This document shows, in pieces, positions 20,977 to 29,375 of a stretch of DNA of 64,000 bases. Positions within the stretch are counted from its first letter, which is position 1; the number at the start of each line of letters is the position of its first letter. Where the stretch lies: assembly GCF_027451485.1 (NCBI RefSeq), contig NZ_DAIDJE010000139.1:39004-103003 (forward strand), given 5' to 3'. The translations under genes were made by a program, and so were the position numbers. A model generated the notes under the pieces. The model made no database searches and was not told the origin of the DNA. It worked only from the letters and a program-made list of their open reading frames with translations. The DNA is from Bradyrhizobium sp. GTDB taxonomy: Bacteria; Pseudomonadota; Alphaproteobacteria; Rhizobiales; Xanthobacteraceae.

Positions 20977-22149
20977 TTAGCCAGCTAGCCTTTTGAATTT
21001 CGGTGACTCCTGCGGATGCCACCAGCGCCCGCCGATGACGACGCCTTCGGATACGATCTTGCGGTCGCCCATCAGATGCTCGCCGATGACGTCTTCGTAG
21101 TCGAACTTGCCTTCCCTTATCGTAAGCAGGGTCGCGTCGCCGACGCTTCCGACCTTGAGACTGCCGAGTTCGGGACGCCGCAGCGCCATCGCTGCATTGA
21201 CGGTCGATGCCGCGATCACGTCCGCAAAGGGCATGCCCATGCACAGGAATTTCGACATCGTCGTCACCTGGTCGTAGGCCGGACCATTGATGCAGAGCAG
21301 ATGAACGTCGGAGGAAATCGTATCAGGATAGAAGCCGTTGGCGAGCATCGCGCGCGCGACCTTGAAGGCGAAGGAACCTTTGCCGTGACCGATATCGAAC
21401 AGCACACCGCGCTCGCGCGCTTCCAGCACGACCTGTTTCACCGTGCCCTGCGCAGAGACCGCCGAATTGGGGAACGGCCGGAAGGCATGCGTCAGAACGT
21501 CGCCGGGGCGCAACAGGCTGACCACCTCTTCATAGCTGGGTGGTGGGTGGTCGATATGCGCCATCAGCGGCATGCCGACTTCATTGGCGACTTCCAGGGC
21601 CATCCGAAGCGGCACGATGCCGGACGTGCCGGAGGCGTGCAGTCCGACCCGGACCTTGATGCCGACGATAAGGTCGCGGTTGGCGTCCGCGACCTGAACG
21701 GCATCGATCGGATTCATCAGCCGCATCTCCTCGCTTTCGCCGACCATGACGCGGTTGGAGAAACCGAAAATGCCGGCATGAGAAATATGCAAATAGGCCA
21801 GGATGCGGACCTGGCTCGGTTCAATCACGTGCTTGCGGAAGCCCGCGAAATTGCCGGGACCAGCGCTGCCGGTGTCGATCGCGGTGGTGACGCCTGACGT
21901 CCGGCAGAACTCCTCGGCGTCGATACCGAGCGAAGTGCCTCCCCAATAGACATGGGTATGCAGGTCAATCAGGCCGGGCGTGACGATCGTACCCGACACG
22001 TCGCGCACCTCCGTGCCGGGATCGGTCTTGAGCGCGCTTCCAACCGCGGCAACCTTGCCTCCGGCAAAGGCGACGTCGATGACGGCATCGAGCTTTTGGG
22101 AGGGATCAACCACGCGGCCGCCGCGCAAGACCAGGTCGAAAGGCATCAT
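20977..22149 (-). CDS. Amidohydrolase/deacetylase family metallohydrolase (cytoplasmic paralogue)
   Basis: Start at MMPFDLVLRGG; VTPGLIDLHTHVYWGG, GIKVRVGLH, MAHIDHPP, ISSDVHLL. Confidence 0.88.
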   Translation of the reverse strand: MMPFDLVLRGGRVVDPSQKLDAVIDVAFAGGKVAAVGSALKTDPGTEVRDVSGTIVTPGLIDLHTHVYWGGTSLGIDAEEFCRTSGVTTAIDTGSAGPGNFAGFRKHVIEPSQVRILAYLHISHAGIFGFSNRVMVGESEEMRLMNPIDAVQVADANRDLIVGIKVRVGLHASGTSGIVPLRMALEVANEVGMPLMAHIDHPPPSYEEVVSLLRPGDVLTHAFRPFPNSAVSAQGTVKQVVLEARERGVLFDIGHGKGSFAFKVARAMLANGFYPDTISSDVHLLCINGPAYDQVTTMSKFLCMGMPFADVIAASTVNAAMALRRPELGSLKVGSVGDATLLTIREGKFDYEDVIGEHLMGDRKIVSEGVVIGGRWWHPQESPKFKRLAG

Positions 22150-22291
22150 GATCTCCAGGTGAAGGTCAAAGAACGCGACGGAGGATGTTTGTCGCGCGGA
22201 ATAATTGAGCAAATACGGGATCGAGTGTCACGCCTGACGAAGCGTCACACCGCCGCATTTTTCCACACCACGACCACAGGGATGGCGATTG

Positions 22292-23179
22292 TCAGGTCTG
22301 CTCGAAGCTGTGAACCCATGCCTCAGGATACAGCGCGTAAGCGTCGCCGCGCCGCGCCAACCGACCGAAGCCCGGGAAATGCGTATGCATCCCCGCAACA
22401 AGAATGCGGTCGGCACTGACCCGATCGAACATGCGCTTTCGCGACGCAGCAGCCATGGCAAGATCGGTATCGAAGCCCATGCCGGCTTCCGGAAACGCGG
22501 TCTGCACCTCCGGCACGTGAACCGTGTCGCCCCAGATCATCAGTTGATGATCGCCCGATGAAATGAGATAGGCCGTGTGACCCGGCGTATGCCCTTGGCT
22601 CGGAACCGCGGTCACGCCTGGAAACACTTCGCCCTGCCTGAACAGGCGTGTGCGGTTCTTGTAGGGCGCGACCTGCTCGCGGCCGGCAAGGAAAAACAGT
22701 TTTTTCGATCGCTCGTCGGCCTTCGCCATGGCGCCATCGTCGAACCAATGCGGCAGTTCGTTTTCGTGCATGACGAGTTCCGCATTCGGAAACAGCAATG
22801 CGCCGTTCGACATGTCGGTCAGGCCGGCGGAATGGTCCGGGTGCATATGGGTCAGCAGCACGGTGTCGATCGATTTCGGATCGATGCCGCCCGCCGCGAG
22901 ATGGGTTTGCACGAAGCCCGCGGTCGGCATCAGATAGTTGCCAGATCCGGTGTCGACGATCGCCGTGCGGCCTTTCGAATGGATCAGAAACGTGTTGACG
23001 CTCGTGCGCCGCGCGGGGCGGAATGCATCACGCAGGATCGCATGCGCCTTGTCGAGGTCGACATTGCGCATCACCTCGAGATTGCCGTCAAGATAACCGT
23101 CGCTGACGGCGGTGACGATGATATCCCCGATCTTGCGGTGATAGATGCCGGGGATCTGCTGGGCGGGCTGTGAAGTCAT
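22292..23179 (-). CDS. MBL fold metallo-hydrolase (AHL-lactonase-like subgroup)
   Basis: HMHPDHSAGLT and GHTPGHTAYLI. Confidence 0.9.
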   Translation of the reverse strand: MTSQPAQQIPGIYHRKIGDIIVTAVSDGYLDGNLEVMRNVDLDKAHAILRDAFRPARRTSVNTFLIHSKGRTAIVDTGSGNYLMPTAGFVQTHLAAGGIDPKSIDTVLLTHMHPDHSAGLTDMSNGALLFPNAELVMHENELPHWFDDGAMAKADERSKKLFFLAGREQVAPYKNRTRLFRQGEVFPGVTAVPSQGHTPGHTAYLISSGDHQLMIWGDTVHVPEVQTAFPEAGMGFDTDLAMAAASRKRMFDRVSADRILVAGMHTHFPGFGRLARRGDAYALYPEAWVHSFEQT

Positions 23180-23215
23180 GGGGCGACCTTGCGACAGTGA
23201 GGAAGCGAAGGCCCG

Positions 23216-24007
23216 TCAGGCATCGACGGACCGCAGGAATTCATTGATGCAGCTGGCGATCAGATCAGGGGTCTGCACCGCCATATAGTGCCCGGTGCGA
23301 ACTTCGACATAACGCGCGCCCGGTATCGTCTCGCTCACATCCTGCGCAATGGCCGGCTGACGGACGCGATCGAGGCTCCCGCCGATCACGAGCGCCGGGC
23401 ACCTGATCTTGCTCAACGTCTCCGGCATGTCGGCGTTCACCAGCATTCGCCAGATCGTCGCGTAGCTGAAGGGATCGTTGCCGAGCCAGCGCGCGCGGAA
23501 TTGCGCAAAGCGTTTGCCGTCCCCGCGCAGCTCCGGTGGGTAGCCGTTCAACATCGAATCCTCGACGGCCGACGCCATGCCGAGGGCCTCGATCCTGGCA
23601 ACGCGTTCAAGGGCGGCCGGACGGCGCGCCGCCTCGATGCCGGTAGCGGGGCTGCCGGCGATGACCGCGCTTGCGCGGCCCGGATATTGAGCCGCGAATT
23701 GAAGCGCGATCGCGCCGCCGACGGCTATGCCTGCAAGTGCCACCTTGCCGGTTATCTGGAGTGTGTCGAGCAGCGCGGCGATATCGGCGGCCATGGTGTC
23801 AAAGGTGAGTTCGCCGCGCACCTTCTGCGACATTCCGGCCCCGCGAGTATCGTAGCGCAGAACACGGCGCGATGTCGCAAGATGCGGCGCGACCTCGTCC
23901 CAGCTTTCGAGCGAGCCGCCCATTTCGTGCACGAGCACCAGTATGCGATCGCCCGCGCCGCTCAGCTCGTAGCGAAGCGCAACACCGTCCAGTTCGATAA
24001 AGGGCAT
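23216..24007 (-). CDS. Alpha/beta fold hydrolase, nucleophile elbow reads G-I-A-V-G
   Basis: 264 aa from MPFIELDG; HEMGGSLESW, DTRGAGMS, C-terminal GHYMAVQTPD. Confidence 0.85.
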   Translation of the reverse strand: MPFIELDGVALRYELSGAGDRILVLVHEMGGSLESWDEVAPHLATSRRVLRYDTRGAGMSQKVRGELTFDTMAADIAALLDTLQITGKVALAGIAVGGAIALQFAAQYPGRASAVIAGSPATGIEAARRPAALERVARIEALGMASAVEDSMLNGYPPELRGDGKRFAQFRARWLGNDPFSYATIWRMLVNADMPETLSKIRCPALVIGGSLDRVRQPAIAQDVSETIPGARYVEVRTGHYMAVQTPDLIASCINEFLRSVDA

Positions 24008-24151
24008 TTGGCGCTCCGGGAGCTGCAAATCTCAGGCATGTTCGAATTGAGCAAATCGTCGGGCTGCTGTCATCGGCCGGTAAGGCGACGCCACCTCTGC
24101 GTTTTTTGCAGCAACCGGAAGCGGAGCTCTCGCAAACGCGAAGGCGCCTGG

Positions 24152-24178
24152 TGCCGACTTTCCGAAGTTCGCGCTCCG
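24152..24178. repeat. Half copy of dispersed palindrome PAL1
   Basis: GTGCCGACTTTCCGAAGTTCGCGCTCC resembles the left arm GTGCCACTTTCCGAACTTCGTGCTCC at 40827-40852. Confidence 0.45.
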
Positions 24179-24264
24179 ACTCAGCCAAGGACCGCTTTTC
24201 TATTTGACGTTGCTGGATCGAATTGCTGCGTCTGGGGCAGGAACGTCAAACAGGCGGCACCGGC

Positions 24265-25041
24265 CTATCCCAGCATTTGCGTGTCACCGCAGATCGAGAT
24301 CGCCTGTCCCGAAATGGTTCTCCCGCGCGGGCTGCACATGAAGAGGATCTGATCGGCAAGCTGGTCGGGCGTCACATATTCCTTGATCGAGGTATAGGAG
24401 AATGCGGTGCGCTCCATCTCGGCATAGGAGATGCCGCGCTGCTGCGCTTTTGCTTCCAGCACGCGGCGCTGCCGGTCGCCGGCGACGAGCCCGGGAAGGA
24501 TCGCATTGACGCGGATATTGTCCGGTCCAAGCTCGATCGACAGCGACTTGGTGAAGCCGATCACGCCCCATTTCGCCGCTGCATATGGCGTTCGCATCGC
24601 AAAGCCGAGGCGTCCGGCCGCCGACGAAATATTCACGATCGAGGCATTCTTGCTTTTGCGCAGTTCCGGCACGGCCAGCCGCGTGCAGTTGAATTGCCCG
24701 GTGAGGCAGATGTCGACGCAGCGGTCCCAGTCTTCCGGGTTCATCTCCTCGACCTTCGAGGTCGGGCCGGCAACGCCGGCATTGTTCACCAAAACGTCGA
24801 GCCCCCGCAGGTTGCCGATCGCCTCGTCGAACAAATGCTTCACGGCCTTGCGGTCGGAGACGTCGCACTTGGTCTGGGTGATCGCGGGATCGGACCTCCC
24901 AAGGGCCGCGAGCGCCGCGTCATCGACGTCGCAGGTGTGCACTTTCGCCCCCTCACGCACGAATGCGCGCGCGATCGCCAGCCCAATGCCGTTGGCGCCT
25001 GCCGTCACCAGCACACGCAAGCCGTTGATGTCGAGATTCAT
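24265..25041 (-). CDS. SDR family NAD(P)-dependent oxidoreductase
   Basis: MNLDINGLRVLVTAGANGIGLAIARAF; NNAGVAGP; YAAAKWGVIG. Confidence 0.92.
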   Translation of the reverse strand: MNLDINGLRVLVTAGANGIGLAIARAFVREGAKVHTCDVDDAALAALGRSDPAITQTKCDVSDRKAVKHLFDEAIGNLRGLDVLVNNAGVAGPTSKVEEMNPEDWDRCVDICLTGQFNCTRLAVPELRKSKNASIVNISSAAGRLGFAMRTPYAAAKWGVIGFTKSLSIELGPDNIRVNAILPGLVAGDRQRRVLEAKAQQRGISYAEMERTAFSYTSIKEYVTPDQLADQILFMCSPRGRTISGQAISICGDTQMLG

Positions 25042-25069
25042 GGTCACTCCAGAAACGTTGTCGAGAAAG

Positions 25070-25861
25070 TCAGTCAGCGAGTCCGCCGCGCGACAAAATG
25101 ACCTTCGCCGCGCCGCTGATGTCGGCGTCAACGCAGGCGCGCGCCCGGGTCGGTTCTTGAGCGGCGATTGCGCGGCGCAACTCGGCATGGAAGCGGATCG
25201 CATCGCCCTTGGCGAGCCGCTCCGGGTTGGCCCTCAGATCGAGGTTGATCACGGGGCCGGCCTTGAGCCACAACGCACGAATGATTTCGACGAGAACCGG
25301 AGAATGCGACGCTTCGTAGACCGCGAAGTGAAAGGCCTTGTTGAGTTCGACGGCCCGCGGCAGATCGGGCTTCGCTTTCCTGCTCTCCGCCCGCATCGCC
25401 GCTTCGGCCGACGCGATCGCGGCTAGATCCACATCGTTGCGGTGCAATGCGGCTTCAGCCGCCGCGTGCCCCTCGATTGCAATCCGTACCTTGGTCAAGT
25501 CGCGAAACTGCGGCGCCGTCATCAGCGGCACGCGCACCGCGCGGTTCGGCGCCACTTCCAGCGCGCGGTCGGCGACGAGCCGCGACACCGCTTCACGCAC
25601 CGGCATGATGGAGACACCGAGCACATCGGCAGCCGCCCGCAGCGACAATTTTTCACCGGGCGCCAGCCGGCCGGACATCAGCAGGTCGGCCAACCGCGCG
25701 TAGGCGCGCTCGCCCAGGGTCTGACGATCGAGCGGCTCAACCAGGTTGAGTGCGGCCGGAAAATTCAACGCGTCATCTCCCACCGCCCCGGCTTCCGCCG
25801 ACGGCGTGTTTGCGAGGGGCTCGACAAGTCTGCCGTCTTCTGCAACTCTAACTGTGATCAC
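25070..25861 (-). CDS. GntR family transcriptional regulator (FCD/FadR-like)
   Basis: N-terminal wHTH (LAPGEKLSLRAAADVLGVSIMPVREAVSRL) plus helical C-terminal domain. Confidence 0.92.
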   Translation of the reverse strand: MITVRVAEDGRLVEPLANTPSAEAGAVGDDALNFPAALNLVEPLDRQTLGERAYARLADLLMSGRLAPGEKLSLRAAADVLGVSIMPVREAVSRLVADRALEVAPNRAVRVPLMTAPQFRDLTKVRIAIEGHAAAEAALHRNDVDLAAIASAEAAMRAESRKAKPDLPRAVELNKAFHFAVYEASHSPVLVEIIRALWLKAGPVINLDLRANPERLAKGDAIRFHAELRRAIAAQEPTRARACVDADISGAAKVILSRGGLAD

Positions 25862-25863
25862 AG
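25852..25863. promoter_or_regulatory. Candidate GntR operator, perfect palindrome CTGTGATCACAG
   Basis: 12-bp perfect palindrome in the divergent intergenic region, overlapping the annotated GTG start of the GntR gene. Confidence 0.5.
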
Positions 25864-25904
25864 ATCACGGCAAGCGCGCACATAAGGCATAAAGAAGGGC
25901 AGGC

Positions 25905-26852
25905 ATGGCCAACGCTGAACGCAACGTCGCCATCGTCGGCGCTGGATTGATTGGACGGGCCTGGGCCGCGATCTTCGCGCGCGCCGGATGGAACGTGCGG
26001 CTGACCGATCCGCATGTGGCGACGCTCAAGGCGGCTCCGCGCCTCATTCGCGACGAGTTGCATATGCTGGCGCGCCATGGGCTCGCGGATGATCCCGATG
26101 GCGCCGTCGCGCGCGTCTCGGTGGCGGGCAGTTTCGAGGAAGCAGTGCGCAACGTCGAGTTCGTCCAGGAGAACGGACCAGAAAAGCTCGATGACAAGCG
26201 GGTCATTTTCGCCCAGCTCGATCGGCTGACGCAAAAGGATGCGCTGCTCGTCTCCTCGACCTCGGCGATCACAGCCTCGCGCTTCACCGAGGATCTGCCG
26301 GGCCGCACGCGCTGTCTGGTCGGCCATCCCGTCAACCCGCCGCATCTGGTGCCGCTGGTCGAATTGTGCGGCGCGCCGTGGACCTCGCCCGAGGCGATCG
26401 ACCGGGCGCGTGCGATCTATCGCGAAATCGGCCAGGTGCCGGTCACGATCAATAAAGAGATCAACGGCTTCGTGCTCAACCGCCTGCAAGGGGCGCTCCT
26501 TGCCGAAGCGTTCCGCCTGGTGGGCGAAGGCTATATTTCGGCCGAAGACCTCGACCACACCGTGAAGGACGGGCTCGGCCTGCGCTGGTCGTTCCTCGGC
26601 CCGTTCGAGACCATCGAACTCAATGCGCCCGGCGGCATTCCAGATTATTGCGCCCGCTACACTGGTTTCTACAAGGAACTCGCCGCCACCGCGGCCGGTC
26701 CAGCGGTCTATGAGAGTCCGAATGTCGATCGGGTGATCGCAGGCTGGTCCTACCCGCCGGACGCCGAGCGCATCGGGACGCTGACCGCGCGGCGCAACGA
26801 ACGCCTGGCTGCGCTCGCCGCTCACAAGATCAAGCAAGCCGGCAAGTCCTGA
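25905..26852 (+). CDS. 3-hydroxyacyl-CoA dehydrogenase family (L-carnitine dehydrogenase/lambda-crystallin-like)
   Basis: VAIVGAGLIGRAWAAIFARAGW Rossmann motif; SSTSAI; HPVNPPHLVPLVEL; INGFVLNRLQGALLAEA. Confidence 0.88.
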   Translation: MANAERNVAIVGAGLIGRAWAAIFARAGWNVRLTDPHVATLKAAPRLIRDELHMLARHGLADDPDGAVARVSVAGSFEEAVRNVEFVQENGPEKLDDKRVIFAQLDRLTQKDALLVSSTSAITASRFTEDLPGRTRCLVGHPVNPPHLVPLVELCGAPWTSPEAIDRARAIYREIGQVPVTINKEINGFVLNRLQGALLAEAFRLVGEGYISAEDLDHTVKDGLGLRWSFLGPFETIELNAPGGIPDYCARYTGFYKELAATAAGPAVYESPNVDRVIAGWSYPPDAERIGTLTARRNERLAALAAHKIKQAGKS

Positions 26853-26884
26853 CCCTATCTCTCTCAACAAAAAGGCAAAAACCA

Positions 26885-27811
26885 ATGGCCCCTCGCAAAG
26901 TCATCATCACCTGCGCCGTGACCGGCGCGATCCACACGCCCTCGATGTCGAAGGCGCTTCCGGTGACGCCGCAGGAAATCGCCGATGCCGCGGTCGAGGC
27001 GGCGGAAGCGGGCGCAGCGATCGTGCATCTGCATGCCCGCAATCCCAGGACCGGCCAACCCGACCAGAGTCCGGAAGCCTTCGCGCCGTTTCTGAAGGTC
27101 ATCAAGCAGCGCTCCAACTGCGTGATCAACCTCACCACCGGCGGCGCACCGACCATGACGGTGGACGAGCGGGTGCGCCCGGCCGCGACCTACAAGCCGG
27201 AAGTCGCTTCCTTGAACATGGGGTCGATGAACTTCGGCTTCTTCGGCATGCTCAACCGCTTCAAGAAGTTCGAGCTCGAATGGGAGCGCAAGCACGTCGA
27301 GAACAAGGACATCGTGTTCCGCAACACGTTTCAGGATATCGAATATGTCCTTACGACGCTTGCGGAAAGCGGCTCGCGCTTCGAGTTCGAGTGTTATGAC
27401 ACCGCCCACCTCTACAACCTCAAATATTTCCTCGATCAGGGTCTGGTGAAGCCGCCCTTGTTCATCCAGACCGTATTCGGCCTGCAAGGCGGCATCGGCG
27501 CGCATCCCGACGACGTGCTGCACATGAAGCGCACCGCCGACCGGCTGTTCGGCGACAAGATGATCTGGTCGGTGCTGGGCGCCGGACGCAACCAATTGCC
27601 GATCGCGGCGATGGCAGCCGCCATGGGCGGCAACGTCCGCGTCGGGTTGGAGGACTCGCTGTGGGCTGCGCCCGGGCGGATGGCGGCCTCGAACGCCGAG
27701 CAGGTGCGGCTCGCACGCAAGATCATCGAGGGCCTTGGCCTGGAGATCGCGAGTTCCGACGAAGCGCGCGAGATCCTCCATCTGAAGGGCGGCGACAAGC
27801 TCGAGGTTTGA
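26885..27811 (+). CDS. 3-keto-5-aminohexanoate cleavage protein family (BKACE, DUF849)
   Basis: VIITCAVTGAIHTPSMS, IVHLHARNP, VLGAGRNQLPIAAMAAAMGGNVRVGLED. Confidence 0.93.
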   Translation: MAPRKVIITCAVTGAIHTPSMSKALPVTPQEIADAAVEAAEAGAAIVHLHARNPRTGQPDQSPEAFAPFLKVIKQRSNCVINLTTGGAPTMTVDERVRPAATYKPEVASLNMGSMNFGFFGMLNRFKKFELEWERKHVENKDIVFRNTFQDIEYVLTTLAESGSRFEFECYDTAHLYNLKYFLDQGLVKPPLFIQTVFGLQGGIGAHPDDVLHMKRTADRLFGDKMIWSVLGAGRNQLPIAAMAAAMGGNVRVGLEDSLWAAPGRMAASNAEQVRLARKIIEGLGLEIASSDEAREILHLKGGDKLEV

Positions 27812-28803
27812 AGCGCAAGCTGGGGGCGATCGTGACGAGATACTGGGCGGCGATCTTTCTGATCGTGAGTGGACTGGGCGGCGCGCAGGCGTTGGCCGAG
27901 GATTATCCCACCAGAACGATCACCATGATCGTCCCCTTTGCGGTCGGAGGCCCCGCCGACATCACGGGGCGGATCGTTGCCGATATTTTCTCCCGCCGTC
28001 TCGGCCGCAGCGTCGTGGTGGAAAACGTCAACGGCGCCGGCGGCACCATCGGGGCACAGCGCGTCGCGCGCGCTACGCCTGACGGCTACACGATCCTGTT
28101 CGGCCACATGTCGACCAATGCGCTGGCGCCCGCGTTCTATCCGAAACTGGGGTACGACCCGCAAAAGGATTTTGAGCCGGTTGGACTGGCGGCCGAATAT
28201 CCCGAACTGCTCGTTGTCCGCAAAGATTTTCCTGCCAAGAATTTGCGCGAATTTGTCGCCTACGCCAAGGCCAATGCCGACAAGCTCAACGTCGGTCATG
28301 CCGGGGTCGGCTCGATCTCCTATATCGGATGCCTGCTCCTCAATTCGGCGATCGGGATCAAGCCGACCCTCGTCCCGTTCACCGGAACGGCGCCGGTATT
28401 GAACGCCATGCTCGCGGGCGAAATCGACTATGAATGCGATCCGGTGCTCGGGACGCTGTCGCAGGTCCAGACCGGCGCAGTCAGGGCCCTGGCGATTGCC
28501 GCCAGGCACCGCAGCCCGATGCTGCCGGAGGTGCCGACCTCCCACGAACAGGGGCTCGGGGAATTCGACATTGCCGTGAAGTACGCGGTATTCGCGCCGG
28601 CCGGCACGCCAAAACCTGTTATCGACAAGCTTGCCGCCGCCCTCGACGCAGGCCTCGAGGAAGACGCGATCAGGAAGCGGCTCGCCGAGCTCGGCGCCAA
28701 CAGCATCGAGCCCGCCCGCCGCGGCCCCAGGCCGCTTGCCGAGCTCGTGAAAAGCGAGGCCGCGCGGCTGATTCCGATCCTTCAAGCCGCCGCGAACAAA
28801 TAG
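27808..28803 (+). CDS. Tripartite tricarboxylate transporter (Bug/TctC-like) substrate-binding protein
   Basis: Signal-like leader; DYPTRTITMIVPFAVGGPADITGRI, VENVNGAGGTIGAQRVARA. Start is TTG 27808 (overlapping the BKACE stop) or GTG 27832. Confidence 0.88.
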   Translation: MKRKLGAIVTRYWAAIFLIVSGLGGAQALAEDYPTRTITMIVPFAVGGPADITGRIVADIFSRRLGRSVVVENVNGAGGTIGAQRVARATPDGYTILFGHMSTNALAPAFYPKLGYDPQKDFEPVGLAAEYPELLVVRKDFPAKNLREFVAYAKANADKLNVGHAGVGSISYIGCLLLNSAIGIKPTLVPFTGTAPVLNAMLAGEIDYECDPVLGTLSQVQTGAVRALAIAARHRSPMLPEVPTSHEQGLGEFDIAVKYAVFAPAGTPKPVIDKLAAALDAGLEEDAIRKRLAELGANSIEPARRGPRPLAELVKSEAARLIPILQAAANK

Positions 28804-29058
28804 AGAGGCGAAAACCAGCTTTGGCGGGCCACGGATTAATCATGGCAGCCAGGGCTGCGATTTTGAAATTCCTGTCAGTTTCGCGGCAAGTTCGTCATAG
28901 GAACTTCAAGTCCAAGCCGCACTGGAAACCATATTTTGCTGAAGCTGCCTTGAGTCCGAAGCTCGCATCGGAGATCGCCCCAATAGCTTGCGAACTTCGG
29001 AATCGGAGCTCCAGTCGTTGCGCTGGAAAACAGCAATATCTAAAAGGAGTTGGAAGAA

Positions 29059-29135
29059 TGGTCGGAGCGGCAGGATTCGAACCTGCGACCCCTGCGTCCC
29101 GAACGCAGTGCTCTACCGGGCTGAGCCACGCTCCG
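29059..29135 (-). tRNA. tRNA-Pro (anticodon CGG), CCA encoded
   Basis: Minus strand CGGAGCG TG GCTCAGCCCGGTAGAGC A CTGCG TTCGGGA CGCAG GGGTC GCAGGTTCGAATCCTGC CGCTCCG A CCA. All stems pair; 77 nt. Confidence 0.97.
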
Positions 29136-29214
29136 ACAAGATGGCGGCTTATAGCGTCCGCTTTCGCGCACTGCAAGGAGCCGGATTTGAGGATTTTGAC
29201 GCCCAGTAACCGCC

Positions 29215-29375
29215 GATCTGAGGTCCCTGCCCCGCAAGCGGCGAATTCGACCCGGGACTTCAGATCGACAAAGCGGTACTAGAATTAATAAATCTGCAAG
29301 TGCCCATGGCTTTCCGAAGTTCGTGAAGGCGGGTGCTGCAATGGAGCACGAACTTCGGAAAGTGGGCACTAGTGA
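29215..29375 (+). repeat. Composite double-palindrome element, copy A
   Basis: PAL2 (GATCTGAGGTCCC ... GGGACTTCAGATC, 29215-29266), linker with GCGGTACTAGAA, then PAL1 (perfect 16-bp arms CTTTCCGAAGTTCGTG 29310-29325 / CACGAACTTCGGAAAG 29347-29362, outer arms AGTGCCCA/TGGGCACT). Same composite in reverse orientation at about 40.82-40.97 kb. Confidence 0.85.

Noticed and set aside
27436-28785. 449-aa minus-strand ORF over BKACE and Bug SBP
   Set aside because: Antisense to two well-supported genes.
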